From Labilithrix luteola (GTDB taxonomy: Bacteria > Myxococcota_A > Polyangia > Polyangiales > Polyangiaceae): DNA of 64,000 nt. The notes beneath the pieces were generated by a model. That model had not been told where the DNA came from. It saw nothing but the letters and a program-made list of their open reading frames with translations, and made no database searches. This document shows positions 26,444-35,074 of the stretch, one piece after another. The position numbers and the translations under genes are program-made. The first letter of the stretch is position 1. Every line of letters starts with the position of its first letter. The DNA lies in the NCBI RefSeq assembly GCF_001263205.1, contig NZ_CP012333.1, positions 558,001 to 622,000 of the forward strand. The letters are read 5' to 3'.

Positions 26444-28044
26444 TTCGTGATCGCTTGGCCCCTTCGACGTACGCGCTGCTGTCGCTGTGGGCGTCGACCC
26501 TCGCCGTGGGGTTCTCCGCCCTTCGTATGGGTCGCGGCCCCGCGCGGGTGCTGGCACTTCCGTCGATCCTGCTCGGCGCCTGGGTAACCGGTCTGCTGCT
26601 CCTGCAAACCGGCACCCACGACGCCCTCGCCGAGCGCCTTCTTCCGTTCGGCATGCTGCTCGCGGGCGCGTTCGTCCAGGCCGCGTCCACGCTCTCCGGT
26701 GGTTCGAAGCGCCTCGTACGGATCACCTGGGCCGCCGCCTTCGCCGTCGCGCTCCTCGGCCTCGCCGCCCCGAGATTGCTCTACGGGCCGGGCGCACGCG
26801 GGGCAGGCCCTGTCTTCTGGCCGCTCGGCGCCGTGTGCGCGCTCGGTTCGGGCTCGATGCAGCTCTGGCACCTGTCGATGATTCGAAGGGCACCGGCCTC
26901 CGAGCGGCTGCTTCGCGGAGCGCTCTTCACGGCGAATCTGTTTGCAGCCCTCGGTGGCGCATGCGCCATTGCGCTGTACGTGACCGGCCTCGCGCCGCTC
27001 GGCTTCGCGACGGCACCTCTCTTCGTATCGGTCGTCGCATCGGCCGTGGCCGTTCACCAGGCCGAGCCGCCGCGTGTACGCGCGATGATCGTGCAGTCGT
27101 TCGTGCTGGGGCTCGGAACGGCCGCCCTCACGGCGTTCGCTCTGGCCGCGATGTATGCCCTCTTGCCTCGCCTCGCCCCTGGCGCCGAGGCCGCGTCGCC
27201 GCTGCTCGTCCTCGTGCTCTTCGTGCTTGCCCTGCCCCTCGATCCGCTGCGTCAGGCGCTCGTCGATCGGGCGGCGGTGGCTCTCTTTCGACGTCCGATC
27301 GCCGCGCGTGAGCTCTCCGTCGCCATCGAAACGGAGGAAGCGCGGGCCGATCATGCCGAGCGCCTTGCCGAGCTCGGGCGCATGGCTAGCGCCGTTGCGC
27401 ACGAGATTCGAAATCCGCTTGGCGTGGTGCTGGCCGAGGCCAAGCTGCTCGAGCGCGAAGGCGCCAGCGCGGAATCGATCGAAGCGATCCGAAACGAAGT
27501 CGGACGGGCGCGCCGATTCATGGATGATCTCCTGCGCTACGCCAAGCCGCGTCCGCTCGAGCCCGCCGTCATCGACCTACGCGAAGCGGTCGAGCGAGGA
27601 GGCAAGCGCGCACTGCTCGCGCTGGGAGAGAGCGAACGACGACTCTCCCTTCGGAGAGCGAGCGACGACGAACCACGCGTCGACGCCGAGGCCGACGCGG
27701 ATGCCATCTCCGATGTCGTGGCCAATCTCGTTTCGAACGCTCTCATCGCCACGTCGGAACGTCCCGGCGGCTCCGTGACTGTGACGATCGAAACGTCGCC
27801 CGACGCCCACGCCATCGTGGTCGAAGACGATGGCCCCGGGGTTCCCGCCGAGATCGAACCGCGTCTCTTCACGGCCTTCACCACGGGCCGCGGCCGGGAC
27901 GCCAAGCACCCCGGCACGGGTCTCGGCCTCGCCATCACAGCGCGACTCGTCGAGCGCCATGGCGGAACGCTGCGCCACGAACGACCGCAGGACGGCGGCG
28001 CCCGCTTCGTCGTCACGTTTCCTCGATTCGAAAGGAACCGATGA
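26437..28044 (+). CDS. Membrane sensor histidine kinase
   Basis: The start is uncertain; GTG 26437, overlapping the previous stop, gives 535 residues. The N-terminal 280 residues hold eight or nine membrane spans with no obvious ligand domain. The dimerisation and phosphotransfer helix has His322 in MASAVAHEIRNPLGVVLAEA. The ATPase domain shows the N box (VVANLVSNALIATS), G1 (VEDDGPGVP), F box (LFTAFTTGRG) and G2 (GTGLGLAI). The 28041 regulator gene overlaps the stop by four bases, giving a standard two-component pair. A multi-span input domain implies sensing in or at the membrane, possibly of lipids given the neighbours; this is inference. Confidence 0.88.
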   Translation: MLIRDRLAPSTYALLSLWASTLAVGFSALRMGRGPARVLALPSILLGAWVTGLLLLQTGTHDALAERLLPFGMLLAGAFVQAASTLSGGSKRLVRITWAAAFAVALLGLAAPRLLYGPGARGAGPVFWPLGAVCALGSGSMQLWHLSMIRRAPASERLLRGALFTANLFAALGGACAIALYVTGLAPLGFATAPLFVSVVASAVAVHQAEPPRVRAMIVQSFVLGLGTAALTAFALAAMYALLPRLAPGAEAASPLLVLVLFVLALPLDPLRQALVDRAAVALFRRPIAARELSVAIETEEARADHAERLAELGRMASAVAHEIRNPLGVVLAEAKLLEREGASAESIEAIRNEVGRARRFMDDLLRYAKPRPLEPAVIDLREAVERGGKRALLALGESERRLSLRRASDDEPRVDAEADADAISDVVANLVSNALIATSERPGGSVTVTIETSPDAHAIVVEDDGPGVPAEIEPRLFTAFTTGRGRDAKHPGTGLGLAITARLVERHGGTLRHERPQDGGARFVVTFPRFERNR

Positions 28045-29429
28045 AGAACCGCGAGACAGTGCTGATCGTCGACGACGACGCGGGCTTTCGTCGCGCGTGG
28101 AAGCGAATTCTCGCCTCCGACGGCTTCGACGTCCTCGAAGCCGGAACCGCGCCCGAAGCCCTGACGGCATTCGAACGCGCGCGACCTCGGCTGGTCGTGC
28201 TCGATCTCATGCTTCCTCCCTCGGGCACGCCGGAAGCAGGCGCCGAGCTGCTCGGTCGAATGCTCGGTGCATGCCCGCAGGCCAAGGTGGTCGTCGTCTC
28301 CGGCACGGGAGATACGGCGCTATCGCTCTCCCTCGTCCGTCGTGGTGCCTACGACTTTCTCGCCAAGCCGGTCGACCCCGACGTGCTCTCGGCCGTGCTC
28401 GCTCGGGCTCATGCACGGCTCGTCCTCGAAGATCGCGTGCGTGATCTCGAGACGGCCGTCCCCACGGAGGCGGGCGGAGCGCTCGGCCGATCGCCGGCCT
28501 TCGTCGCGGCCAAAGATCTCGCGGTGCGTGCCGCCAAGACGGACGTTCCCGTCCTCCTCACCGGGGAATCGGGTACGGGAAAGGAAGTCTTCGCGCGGCT
28601 CGTCCACGCGAGCAGTCGCCGCGCGCGTGAGCCCTTCGTCGCGGTGAACTGCGGCGCGATCACCCCGAGCCTCCTCGAGTCCACGCTGTTCGGTCACAAG
28701 AAGGGCGCGTTCACCGGCGCCACGTCCGACGCGAAGGGCCTCTTCGTCGAAGCGAACGGCGGCACGCTGTTTCTCGACGAGATCGGCGACCTCGCAACCG
28801 ACCTCCAGGTGAAGCTCCTGCGCGCGCTCGAGGCCCAGGAGATCTTGCCGGTCGGCGCGAGCAAACCCGTGACGGTCGACGTGCGCGTGGTCTCCGCGAC
28901 GCATCGTCCGCTACCAGAGCTCATTGCGTCGAAGGCCTTTCGTGACGACCTGTATTGGCGAATTCGGGGCATCGAAATCGCGCTTCCGCGCCTCGCCGAG
29001 CGCTCCGAAGACCTCCTTGTACTCTCCCAGCACTTTCTCAATCAGGCACGCGCGCTCGTGCCCGGCGCCGGTGCTCCTCGCCTTTCGCCCGAGGCACGCC
29101 GCTGCATCGAGCAATATCCTTGGCCGGGAAACCTCCGCGAGCTGCGCAACGAGATGCAGCGCGCACTCGTGCTGGCGGGGGGGCGCGAAGAGATCCTGCG
29201 CGACGATCTGTCGCCCGACGTCCAGGGCACGGCCACCCCGCTGGAAGGCGCCACCGAGCATGACGACGACGAGGGCGGATCGCTCGAGGAAAAGGTCCAG
29301 CGGCTCGAACGACGGGAGATTCTACGTGCCCTCGCGGAGACGGCGGGTAACAAGAGCCACGCCGCCGAGCGCCTCGGCTTGTCCCGTCAGGGGCTGCTCA
29401 ACAAGATGGCTCGCTTCGGTATCCGCTGA
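28041..29429 (+). CDS. NtrC-type sigma54-dependent response regulator
   Basis: The gene encodes 462 residues from ATG 28041, overlapping the kinase stop. The receiver domain (about 1-120) has the acidic pocket IVDDD, phosphoacceptor Asp55 in RLVVLDLMLPP and a late Lys in YDFLAKPVD. The AAA+ domain follows, with Walker A GESGTGKE, the sigma54 contact loop GAFTGA (in GHKKGAFTGATSD), Walker B GGTLFLDEIGDL and the RLAERSEDL region. The C-terminus is a Fis-type helix-turn-helix (ETAGNKSHAAERLGLSRQGL). It should activate sigma54 promoters when phosphorylated by the kinase upstream. I found no convincing -24/-12 promoter nearby to name its target. Confidence 0.95.
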   Translation: MKNRETVLIVDDDAGFRRAWKRILASDGFDVLEAGTAPEALTAFERARPRLVVLDLMLPPSGTPEAGAELLGRMLGACPQAKVVVVSGTGDTALSLSLVRRGAYDFLAKPVDPDVLSAVLARAHARLVLEDRVRDLETAVPTEAGGALGRSPAFVAAKDLAVRAAKTDVPVLLTGESGTGKEVFARLVHASSRRAREPFVAVNCGAITPSLLESTLFGHKKGAFTGATSDAKGLFVEANGGTLFLDEIGDLATDLQVKLLRALEAQEILPVGASKPVTVDVRVVSATHRPLPELIASKAFRDDLYWRIRGIEIALPRLAERSEDLLVLSQHFLNQARALVPGAGAPRLSPEARRCIEQYPWPGNLRELRNEMQRALVLAGGREEILRDDLSPDVQGTATPLEGATEHDDDEGGSLEEKVQRLERREILRALAETAGNKSHAAERLGLSRQGLLNKMARFGIR

Positions 29430-29443
29430 ACGCTGCCGAGAGC

Positions 29444-30373
29444 TCACTTCACGGGCGTCGTCGGAGCGCACGTCGATGTGCCAGCGCCGACGATGAGGAT
29501 GCCCGCATTCTGCACGGCGACGGTCGACGTATCCGTGGCCGGCGTGTAGCGGGTGACGGTCGACGTGTTCTCACCCGTGAAGATCCAGAAGTCGCCGGCC
29601 CACTGCGTGAAGGCAAAGGCCACACGCTCGCCGAGGGCCGTGGTGCGATAGGTGACCTTGGGCGCGCCCGTCGTCTTGTCGTATCCGGTGATCGCGCCCG
29701 AGAACGGACTGAACCCGTAGAGATCGGCACCGATGCTCGTGAGCTCGTTGCGACTGAACGAGAGCGAGCCCTTCACGTCGAATGCAAACGTGTTGGTGTC
29801 GAGCGCGGCGAGGGCGTCGCCCGCGACGAACAAGGTCTCTTCGGTGGAGTCCGGGGCGTTCAGCGCGTAGCCCATGCCGAACGTCTCGAAGCCCTTTCGC
29901 CCCGGCGGGAATGCCGTCGGCAGGCACCTCGCGTCGCGCGTGTCGACGATGAAGAGGCGGCCATCCTGGAACTCGACCCAGGCCGTGCCGCGACGGTCGA
30001 CGGCCATCGAGAACGTACTGCTCGTCGTCGGACAGCCGACCATGCCGACCAGCACGAACTTCAACGTCTCGGGGTAGAAGCGGTAGAGCCCCTTGTCCGC
30101 TGCGAGGACGTAGATCTGCTTCGTCTCCTCGGTGCATTCGTCGGAGTACGGAAACCCGGCGGCCTCGGCTCCGGCTTCCGAAAACGAGCCTTGGGGCTCC
30201 GGCTCCACGGGCGCTCCGCTGTCGACGTCGGCGATCTGCTCATCGCCCGCTGCGCAGCCGCTCGTCGTCGCCAGCCACGACGTGGCGGCGGCAAGCCCGA
30301 GGGCGAGGCCGATCCCGTGAAGGTTTGCGACGTTCAGTGGACGACGGGAGTTTCGCATGGCTTGGTCTGGCAT
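29444..30373 (-). CDS. Lipoprotein with short propeller-like domain
   Basis: The product is 309 residues from ATG 30373; ATG 30358 is an equally possible start, and neither has a strong ribosome site. The signal peptide ends in WLATTSGCAAG. The linker is acidic, and the domain has repeated strands such as KQIYVLAADKGLYRFYPETL, AVDRRGTAWVEFQDGRLFIV, DALAALDTNTFAFDV and YGFSPFSGAITGYDKTTGAP, indicating a beta-propeller of WD40/YVTN style. A single Cys pair may tie the ring. Its start lies inside the end of the Cys-rich gene upstream (40-base overlap), so the two are co-translated as a two-gene lipoprotein unit. The arrangement, Cys-rich first and propeller second, echoes the first two positions of modules A and B. 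Function unknown. Confidence 0.8.
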   Translation of the reverse strand: MPDQAMRNSRRPLNVANLHGIGLALGLAAATSWLATTSGCAAGDEQIADVDSGAPVEPEPQGSFSEAGAEAAGFPYSDECTEETKQIYVLAADKGLYRFYPETLKFVLVGMVGCPTTSSTFSMAVDRRGTAWVEFQDGRLFIVDTRDARCLPTAFPPGRKGFETFGMGYALNAPDSTEETLFVAGDALAALDTNTFAFDVKGSLSFSRNELTSIGADLYGFSPFSGAITGYDKTTGAPKVTYRTTALGERVAFAFTQWAGDFWIFTGENTSTVTRYTPATDTSTVAVQNAGILIVGAGTSTCAPTTPVK

Positions 30374-31530
30374 TGCCCGCTGATGCAGGGTTGACCCGCG
30401 GCGACGTCACACGACGTCTTGCAGGATCCGCAGTGCTTCTGATCTCTCATGAGGTCGACCTCGCAGCCGTCGATGGCCCTACCGTTGCAGTCGGCGAAGC
30501 CAGGAGCGCACACGTACGTGCACACGCCGTCCTGACAACCTGGACTGCCCGACCTCGAATCGATTCCTGGACATTGATGTCCGCACGCTCCGCAGTTCTC
30601 GACGTCCGAATTCAGATCGACGCACGACGGAGTGCTCAGGAACACCGACAGACCGCACTTCGTGAGTTGCGGGGGACAGAGGCAGACGCCAGCGACGCAA
30701 TCCTGGCCAGCGGAACATGCATTGCCGCAAGCACCGCAGTTGGCCGGATCGGTCTGCAAATCGACCTCGCAGCCGTCGCCACAGAACAATTGATTGCAAT
30801 CAGCGAAGTGAGGTTTGCAGGCGAGGTTGCACGAGGAGCCGCCACATAGCCACGCGGTGTTGGGCGGCGAGAAACCGGGCCCGCATGTCCATCGCGGGTC
30901 GTCGCGATCCGGCGCGGAGCAGACACTTCCGCAAGCTCCGCAGTTTTTCTGATCCGAGGACGTGTTGACACACGTGTCCCCGCACTGCGTGAACCCCTTC
31001 GGACACCCGCACGCGGCCTTCCAGCAGACTTCACCATCCTTGCAGGCGTTCCCGCACGCACCGCAATTGGCCGGGTCGTCGACGAGGACTGTCTCGCAAC
31101 CATCGTCTGCCAAATGATTGCAATCCGCATGCAACTCGGAACAGACGAGGCGACACTGCCCTTGGCTGCAGATGTACGAAGCGTTGTCCGAACGCGAGGG
31201 ACAGCGGTTGCCACACGCACCGCAGTGGTCGACGTCTTCGTCGAGATTGATGCTGCAGGGCACCTTCGCCGAGCACGTGGCGAGCGGCGCTGGGCACGCG
31301 GTGTCGATGCAGCCCGTATTCGCCGCGCCACCGTCGGCGGGGATCAACCTGCCCTCGTCGACATTGTCTTGCAGGGACTTCGCACACGAGGCTTGGAGCA
31401 AGATGGCGACGCCGGCAGCGAAAGCGAGCCAACGCGTGACTCGCGTAGCCCGTGCGGCCCGTGCGACTAGCCCTGTCTCGCGCTCCGTCGCTCGCCCTCT
31501 CGTTCGATCGCCACGCGGTCCGGTCATCAT
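30334..31530 (-). CDS. Cys-rich repeat lipoprotein (MXAN_6577-like), unit C
   Basis: The gene encodes 398 residues from ATG 31530. An unusually long Arg-rich n-region leads into the hydrophobic stretch and lipobox ILLQASCAKS. The mature protein has about seven repeats of NCGACGNxC type (HCGACGNRCPS, NCGACGNACKDG, NCGACGSVCSAP, NCGACGNACSAG, NCGACGHQC, HCGSCKTSC) alternating with DGCEVDL and ADCN blocks, as in the first genes of modules A and B. The C-terminal CDVAAGQPCISGQC is nearly the same as CDVAAGQPCIEGKC at the end of module A gene 1, showing close relationship. Followed by an overlapping propeller gene. Confidence 0.85.
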   Translation of the reverse strand: MMTGPRGDRTRGRATERETGLVARAARATRVTRWLAFAAGVAILLQASCAKSLQDNVDEGRLIPADGGAANTGCIDTACPAPLATCSAKVPCSINLDEDVDHCGACGNRCPSRSDNASYICSQGQCRLVCSELHADCNHLADDGCETVLVDDPANCGACGNACKDGEVCWKAACGCPKGFTQCGDTCVNTSSDQKNCGACGSVCSAPDRDDPRWTCGPGFSPPNTAWLCGGSSCNLACKPHFADCNQLFCGDGCEVDLQTDPANCGACGNACSAGQDCVAGVCLCPPQLTKCGLSVFLSTPSCVDLNSDVENCGACGHQCPGIDSRSGSPGCQDGVCTYVCAPGFADCNGRAIDGCEVDLMRDQKHCGSCKTSCDVAAGQPCISGQCQTKPCETPVVH

Positions 31531-32073
31531 GGAGTGCGTTCCCGACGCAGGTGTCGTGCCGACACCTCGTGGCTACCATGACGCCTGCCGAAGGAAAGCG
31601 CTGCAGAAATCGAACTGTTAGGAAATGCGAATGAACGCATCTCCGGACCAGTGCTTGTCCGAGCGCGCCGTGGGCCATGTTTCCTCGAAAGAAATGGGCG
31701 GTCTTCGAAAGCCTCCGATTTTGCCGATAGAAAACTAACGGTGACGCTGCCGTGCTAGCGCCCCACGCGGGGCGTTCGTTGACATCTCTGGCCTCGTGTG
31801 GCCGGCGGCATCGCGGACGTGCCATCGAGCGGCACACGCTCTTTGCGACGCTGCTGTCCTTGCAACGTGCACGCGTTGCCATGCCGCTTCGACACGACAC
31901 GATGCGACGCCACGTAGGTCTCCTTCGTCGATGCCGGAACCACCGCACTCGTTCCGCCCGCGCGCTCGTCTCCCGCGCCGGTGCGATCGAGGGCAACACT
32001 CGAATGTCGGGGATGACGAACACGCCGGGGCCTCCTTAGAATCCTCGCGTCAGCTCCTGAAGGAGGTTCGAGG
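31531..32073. other. Divergent intergenic region (543 bases)
   Basis: No gene is convincing here. The first 200 bases are less GC-rich than the surroundings (AAATCGAACTGTTAGGAAAT, CCGATAGAAAACTAACGG) and probably hold the promoter of the minus-strand Cys-rich gene. Short open frames on the plus strand lack ribosome sites and normal codon use. A small hairpin at 31759-31774 is listed separately. The last 30 bases are the ribosome site and leader of the flavoprotein gene. Confidence 0.5.
31759..31774. other. Short GC-rich hairpin
   Basis: CGCCCC and GGGGCG form a perfect 6-base stem with loop ACGC. No T-run follows on either strand, so it is not a classic terminator. It may be a protein-binding site or chance in GC-rich DNA. 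Confidence 0.25.
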
Positions 32074-33225
32074 ATGGGCAACACGAACGACGTGATCGTG
32101 GTGGGTGCAGGGCCCGGCGGCTCGACCGCTGCGATCGGACTCGCACGACGCGGCGTTCGCGATGTTCTCGTTCTCGATCGCGACGAGTTCCCTCGCGACA
32201 AGACGTGCGGCTCGGGCCTCTCGCCGAACGCCATCGCGCTCGCCGACGAGCTGGGCCTCGGCGACGAGCTGCGCCGGCGCTCCGTTCCCATGCTCTCCGT
32301 GAAGATCGTCACGCCCGGCGGGCGATCGATGGTGCTCGCCGGCAACGCCGCCGCGGTCATTCTTCTGCGTCGCGACTTCGACGACATGCTTCTCCGCCGC
32401 GCGGAGTCGCTCGGCGCGCGCTTCCAGGGCGGCGTCAAGGTGATCTCGCTGCTTCGAGAGAACACGCGCGTCGTCGGCGTGAGATTGGCCGACGGCACCG
32501 AGCGCCGCGCGCGTTACGTGATCTGTGCGGACGGAGCCCATTCGATCTTCTCGATGGATCCACGCCCGAAGCGCTCGATCTCCACGCTCATGGGCTGGTG
32601 GGAAGACGTCGACGTCGTCTACGGCCAGGCGGAGATGATCTTCGACGAATGCGTGTCTCCGCTGTACGGCTGGCTATTTCCGGAGAGCGCCACGCGCGTG
32701 AACATCGGAGTCTGCATCGAGGGTCAGGACAAGAACGGCGAGAAGACGAAACGGAACGTCCGCGACGTCTTCGCCACGTTCCTCGATCGCCACTATCGCG
32801 ATCGTCTGAAGAACGCGCGCCAGGTCGGACCCCTCAAAGGACATCCGATTGCCTACACAACGTGGGTCTCCCACTGCACCGCGCCCGGTGCGCTCTTTCT
32901 CGGCGAGGCCGCACGCGTCACCCACAATGCCACGGGTGAGGGCATCTCGCAGGCGATGCAGAGCGGGCTCTACGCGGCAGACACCATCGCGAGCGTGCTC
33001 TCCGGCGCGGTGGGCGAAGAAGAGGCCATGCGCACGTACACGTGGAGGCATCGGAAGCGATTCACGGCGGGGTTCCTCGCAGGCCACGCGCTTCGCGCCG
33101 TGGTGAAGACGCCCCTCCTCGACGTCGTCGCCGACGTCTCCAACCACCCGTTCGTGCGCTCGAAGCTCGTGCGGATCCTAGGCTCTGCGCTGGCGGGCTC
33201 GGAGGTCCACGCCGCTGCCGAATAG
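32074..33225 (+). CDS. Geranylgeranyl-reductase-family FAD oxidoreductase
   Basis: ATG 32074 has a strong ribosome site (GAAGGAGG). The product is 383 residues. The FAD fold starts at DVIVVGAGPGGSTAAIGLAR; the family signature follows in DRDEFPRDKTCGSGLSPNAI, where the K-x-C-G-x-G pattern is typical of geranylgeranyl reductases. The second FAD motif is ARYVICADGAHS and the third PGALFLGEAARVTHNATGEG. The family reduces or oxidises prenyl and other lipid or aromatic substrates, including archaeal and chlorophyll-type prenyl chains, but also covers halogenase- and epoxidase-like enzymes, so the substrate is open. It stands alone with its own promoter and converges on module B. Confidence 0.87.
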   Translation: MGNTNDVIVVGAGPGGSTAAIGLARRGVRDVLVLDRDEFPRDKTCGSGLSPNAIALADELGLGDELRRRSVPMLSVKIVTPGGRSMVLAGNAAAVILLRRDFDDMLLRRAESLGARFQGGVKVISLLRENTRVVGVRLADGTERRARYVICADGAHSIFSMDPRPKRSISTLMGWWEDVDVVYGQAEMIFDECVSPLYGWLFPESATRVNIGVCIEGQDKNGEKTKRNVRDVFATFLDRHYRDRLKNARQVGPLKGHPIAYTTWVSHCTAPGALFLGEAARVTHNATGEGISQAMQSGLYAADTIASVLSGAVGEEEAMRTYTWRHRKRFTAGFLAGHALRAVVKTPLLDVVADVSNHPFVRSKLVRILGSALAGSEVHAAAE

Positions 33226-33240
33226 CGACGCTCGACTCGT

Positions 33241-35055
33241 TCAGTGCACCGGCACGTAGACGTTCGTGCGCGGTCGCAGCCCCGTGCCTCCCGGATAGGC
33301 GTAGCTCGAATACGGCGCCAGCCCCCAAACGGTCAGCGCGAACGGTACCTCGCTCGTGATGCGGTGTGCGCCGTCCGTGCAGGTGCCGGCATCGTACTTC
33401 TGCGGCTCGCCGTGACGCGTGAGCTCCACGAACGTCCACTCGAACTCGTCGGAGATCGGCGTCCATCCCGTGAGAGCGCCTGCGCAGTCGAGCGTCACGT
33501 CATGGAACACGCCGCCGACTTTGCGCCGCGTCACGAAGACCGAGCTGAGCTGATAGCTGAAGTCGGTAAAGAAGCCGTAGCTGTCGAGCCACTGATCGGT
33601 CGCGACCGTCATCGACGTTTCGGGATCGCCTTGCGCGGCAGACGACGCCGCGGCTCCCGTCATCACAAGGCTGACGTGGAACGGATGCTCGGCATCCTGA
33701 CTGCGGACGACGAACGGGTCGTCGACGAAGAACACGGCGAGCTGCCCGAGACCGAGCGTGTCGGGCGAGCCCGGCGGACGTCTCGGTTCGTAGACGAGCT
33801 TCGTGCCATCCGCGGCCCCGACGATGCGAACCACGCTCGGATCGCGCTCCTTCGACTCACCACGTGTTTCGAGCTGGGGGCGACGGGGCGCCGGAATGAC
33901 CGCATACTCGTGCCCCCAGGCGGAGAGCGGTGGAATCTGCTCGTTGTCGATGTCGGCGCAGCACACGTCCTGCGGAGCGAACATCTTGGAGTTGCCCCCG
34001 AAGAGCCCCACCGGTTTGTCGGACTCGAGAATCGACCCGGTGAGGTCGTTCACCTGCATCACCTGCACCATCTCTCCGCGCTGGAGCTTGAGGTTCGTGA
34101 TGCCACCTCTGGATGTTGGCTCGATGCCACCGCCACCGACCAGATCGGTGCTCGGTCGGAAGGCCACCGTGGTGTCGTTCTCGACGGCCACGATCTGGAG
34201 TGTCGGCTTCCCGGTCAAGCCCCCGACCCGTCCCGACGACCCTGGGAGGACTCCGATTCCGAACGTGTCGCTGAGGCCGCCCCACGAGCTCACCGCGATG
34301 TAGTTCTTCCGGAACGACGTCGTCGGGAAGAGCAACGTCGCGCTCGGGAACACGCTCGGTGCACCGCCGTACGGAAGGATCGAATACATGGAAACGGGAA
34401 CGTCGGTGCTGGCGAGCGTCACCTTCGTGAAGCCCGGGCCGAACACGCCGTAGTCCTTGTTCAACGCAGGCGTCACGAAGGCAGGGCAATCGATACGATT
34501 GTTCGCGGTGGTCTTTTCCGCCGAAACGAAGACGACCGCGCTTCCGCCAGGAGGAATCGGCCCCTCGAGCTTCGTGTGCTCGACGACGCCATTCACCACC
34601 GAAGGAACCCAGACGGCTCCCTCGAGCGGAAGATCCTTGCCATCGAACTCGAGACGAACCGTCGCAGGCGAGGTCCAATTGTTCGCCACGAAGACGGCGG
34701 CGCAGCCTCCTCGTCCATCGCCGATGCTGTTGTTCACGGGCACGGCGAACGAGCACCCCATCGAGCCTTCGTTGGCTGCCGCCGCCGCGCATGGGGGAAC
34801 GCAATCACCGTTCGCGCATGCGTTGTCGTCACTGCACGTTCGGATGGTCTTGCCTTCGCAGTCGACGATCGAACGCAGGTCAGGCGAGCACGCCAGGCCA
34901 GTGCAGCCAACCTCGGGCGCAGCGTCCGATTCTCCGAAATCCTTCGTGTCCTCACCGAACTTCGCGGGACCTTCGGACGAACATCCCGTCCAACCCGCGA
35001 AGGCGGCCACGCTGGCGGCAGTCACCCAGAACAAATGAAACTTCAGAGTGCGCAT
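33241..35055 (-). CDS. Module B gene 5: IgGFc-binding-like lipoprotein
   Basis: ATG 35055 follows GAGGAT; the product is 604 residues, close to the 597 of the module A partner. The lipobox is GWTGCSSEG. The Cys-rich N-terminal part CTGLACSPDLRSIVDCEGKT, CANGDCVPPC mirrors module A gene 5. The IgGFc-binding-like domain shows VVFVSAEKTT, SMYSILPYGGAPSVFPSATL, FPTTSFRKNYIAVSSWG, PVGLFGGNSKMFAP, NEQIPPLSAWGHEYAVIPAP, and ends with LTVWGLAPYSSYAYPGGTGL. Several of these blocks are the same as in the module A protein apart from a few residues, so the two are clearly paralogous, though diverged through most of their length. It is the last gene of the module B operon and converges on the flavoprotein gene. 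Confidence 0.85.
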   Translation of the reverse strand: MRTLKFHLFWVTAASVAAFAGWTGCSSEGPAKFGEDTKDFGESDAAPEVGCTGLACSPDLRSIVDCEGKTIRTCSDDNACANGDCVPPCAAAAANEGSMGCSFAVPVNNSIGDGRGGCAAVFVANNWTSPATVRLEFDGKDLPLEGAVWVPSVVNGVVEHTKLEGPIPPGGSAVVFVSAEKTTANNRIDCPAFVTPALNKDYGVFGPGFTKVTLASTDVPVSMYSILPYGGAPSVFPSATLLFPTTSFRKNYIAVSSWGGLSDTFGIGVLPGSSGRVGGLTGKPTLQIVAVENDTTVAFRPSTDLVGGGGIEPTSRGGITNLKLQRGEMVQVMQVNDLTGSILESDKPVGLFGGNSKMFAPQDVCCADIDNEQIPPLSAWGHEYAVIPAPRRPQLETRGESKERDPSVVRIVGAADGTKLVYEPRRPPGSPDTLGLGQLAVFFVDDPFVVRSQDAEHPFHVSLVMTGAAASSAAQGDPETSMTVATDQWLDSYGFFTDFSYQLSSVFVTRRKVGGVFHDVTLDCAGALTGWTPISDEFEWTFVELTRHGEPQKYDAGTCTDGAHRITSEVPFALTVWGLAPYSSYAYPGGTGLRPRTNVYVPVH

Positions 35056-35074
35056 GGGATCCTCACTCGATCGA

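Noticed and set aside
31759..31774. GC hairpin as a terminator
   Set aside because: No T-run follows on either strand and both flanking genes start, rather than end, next to this region.
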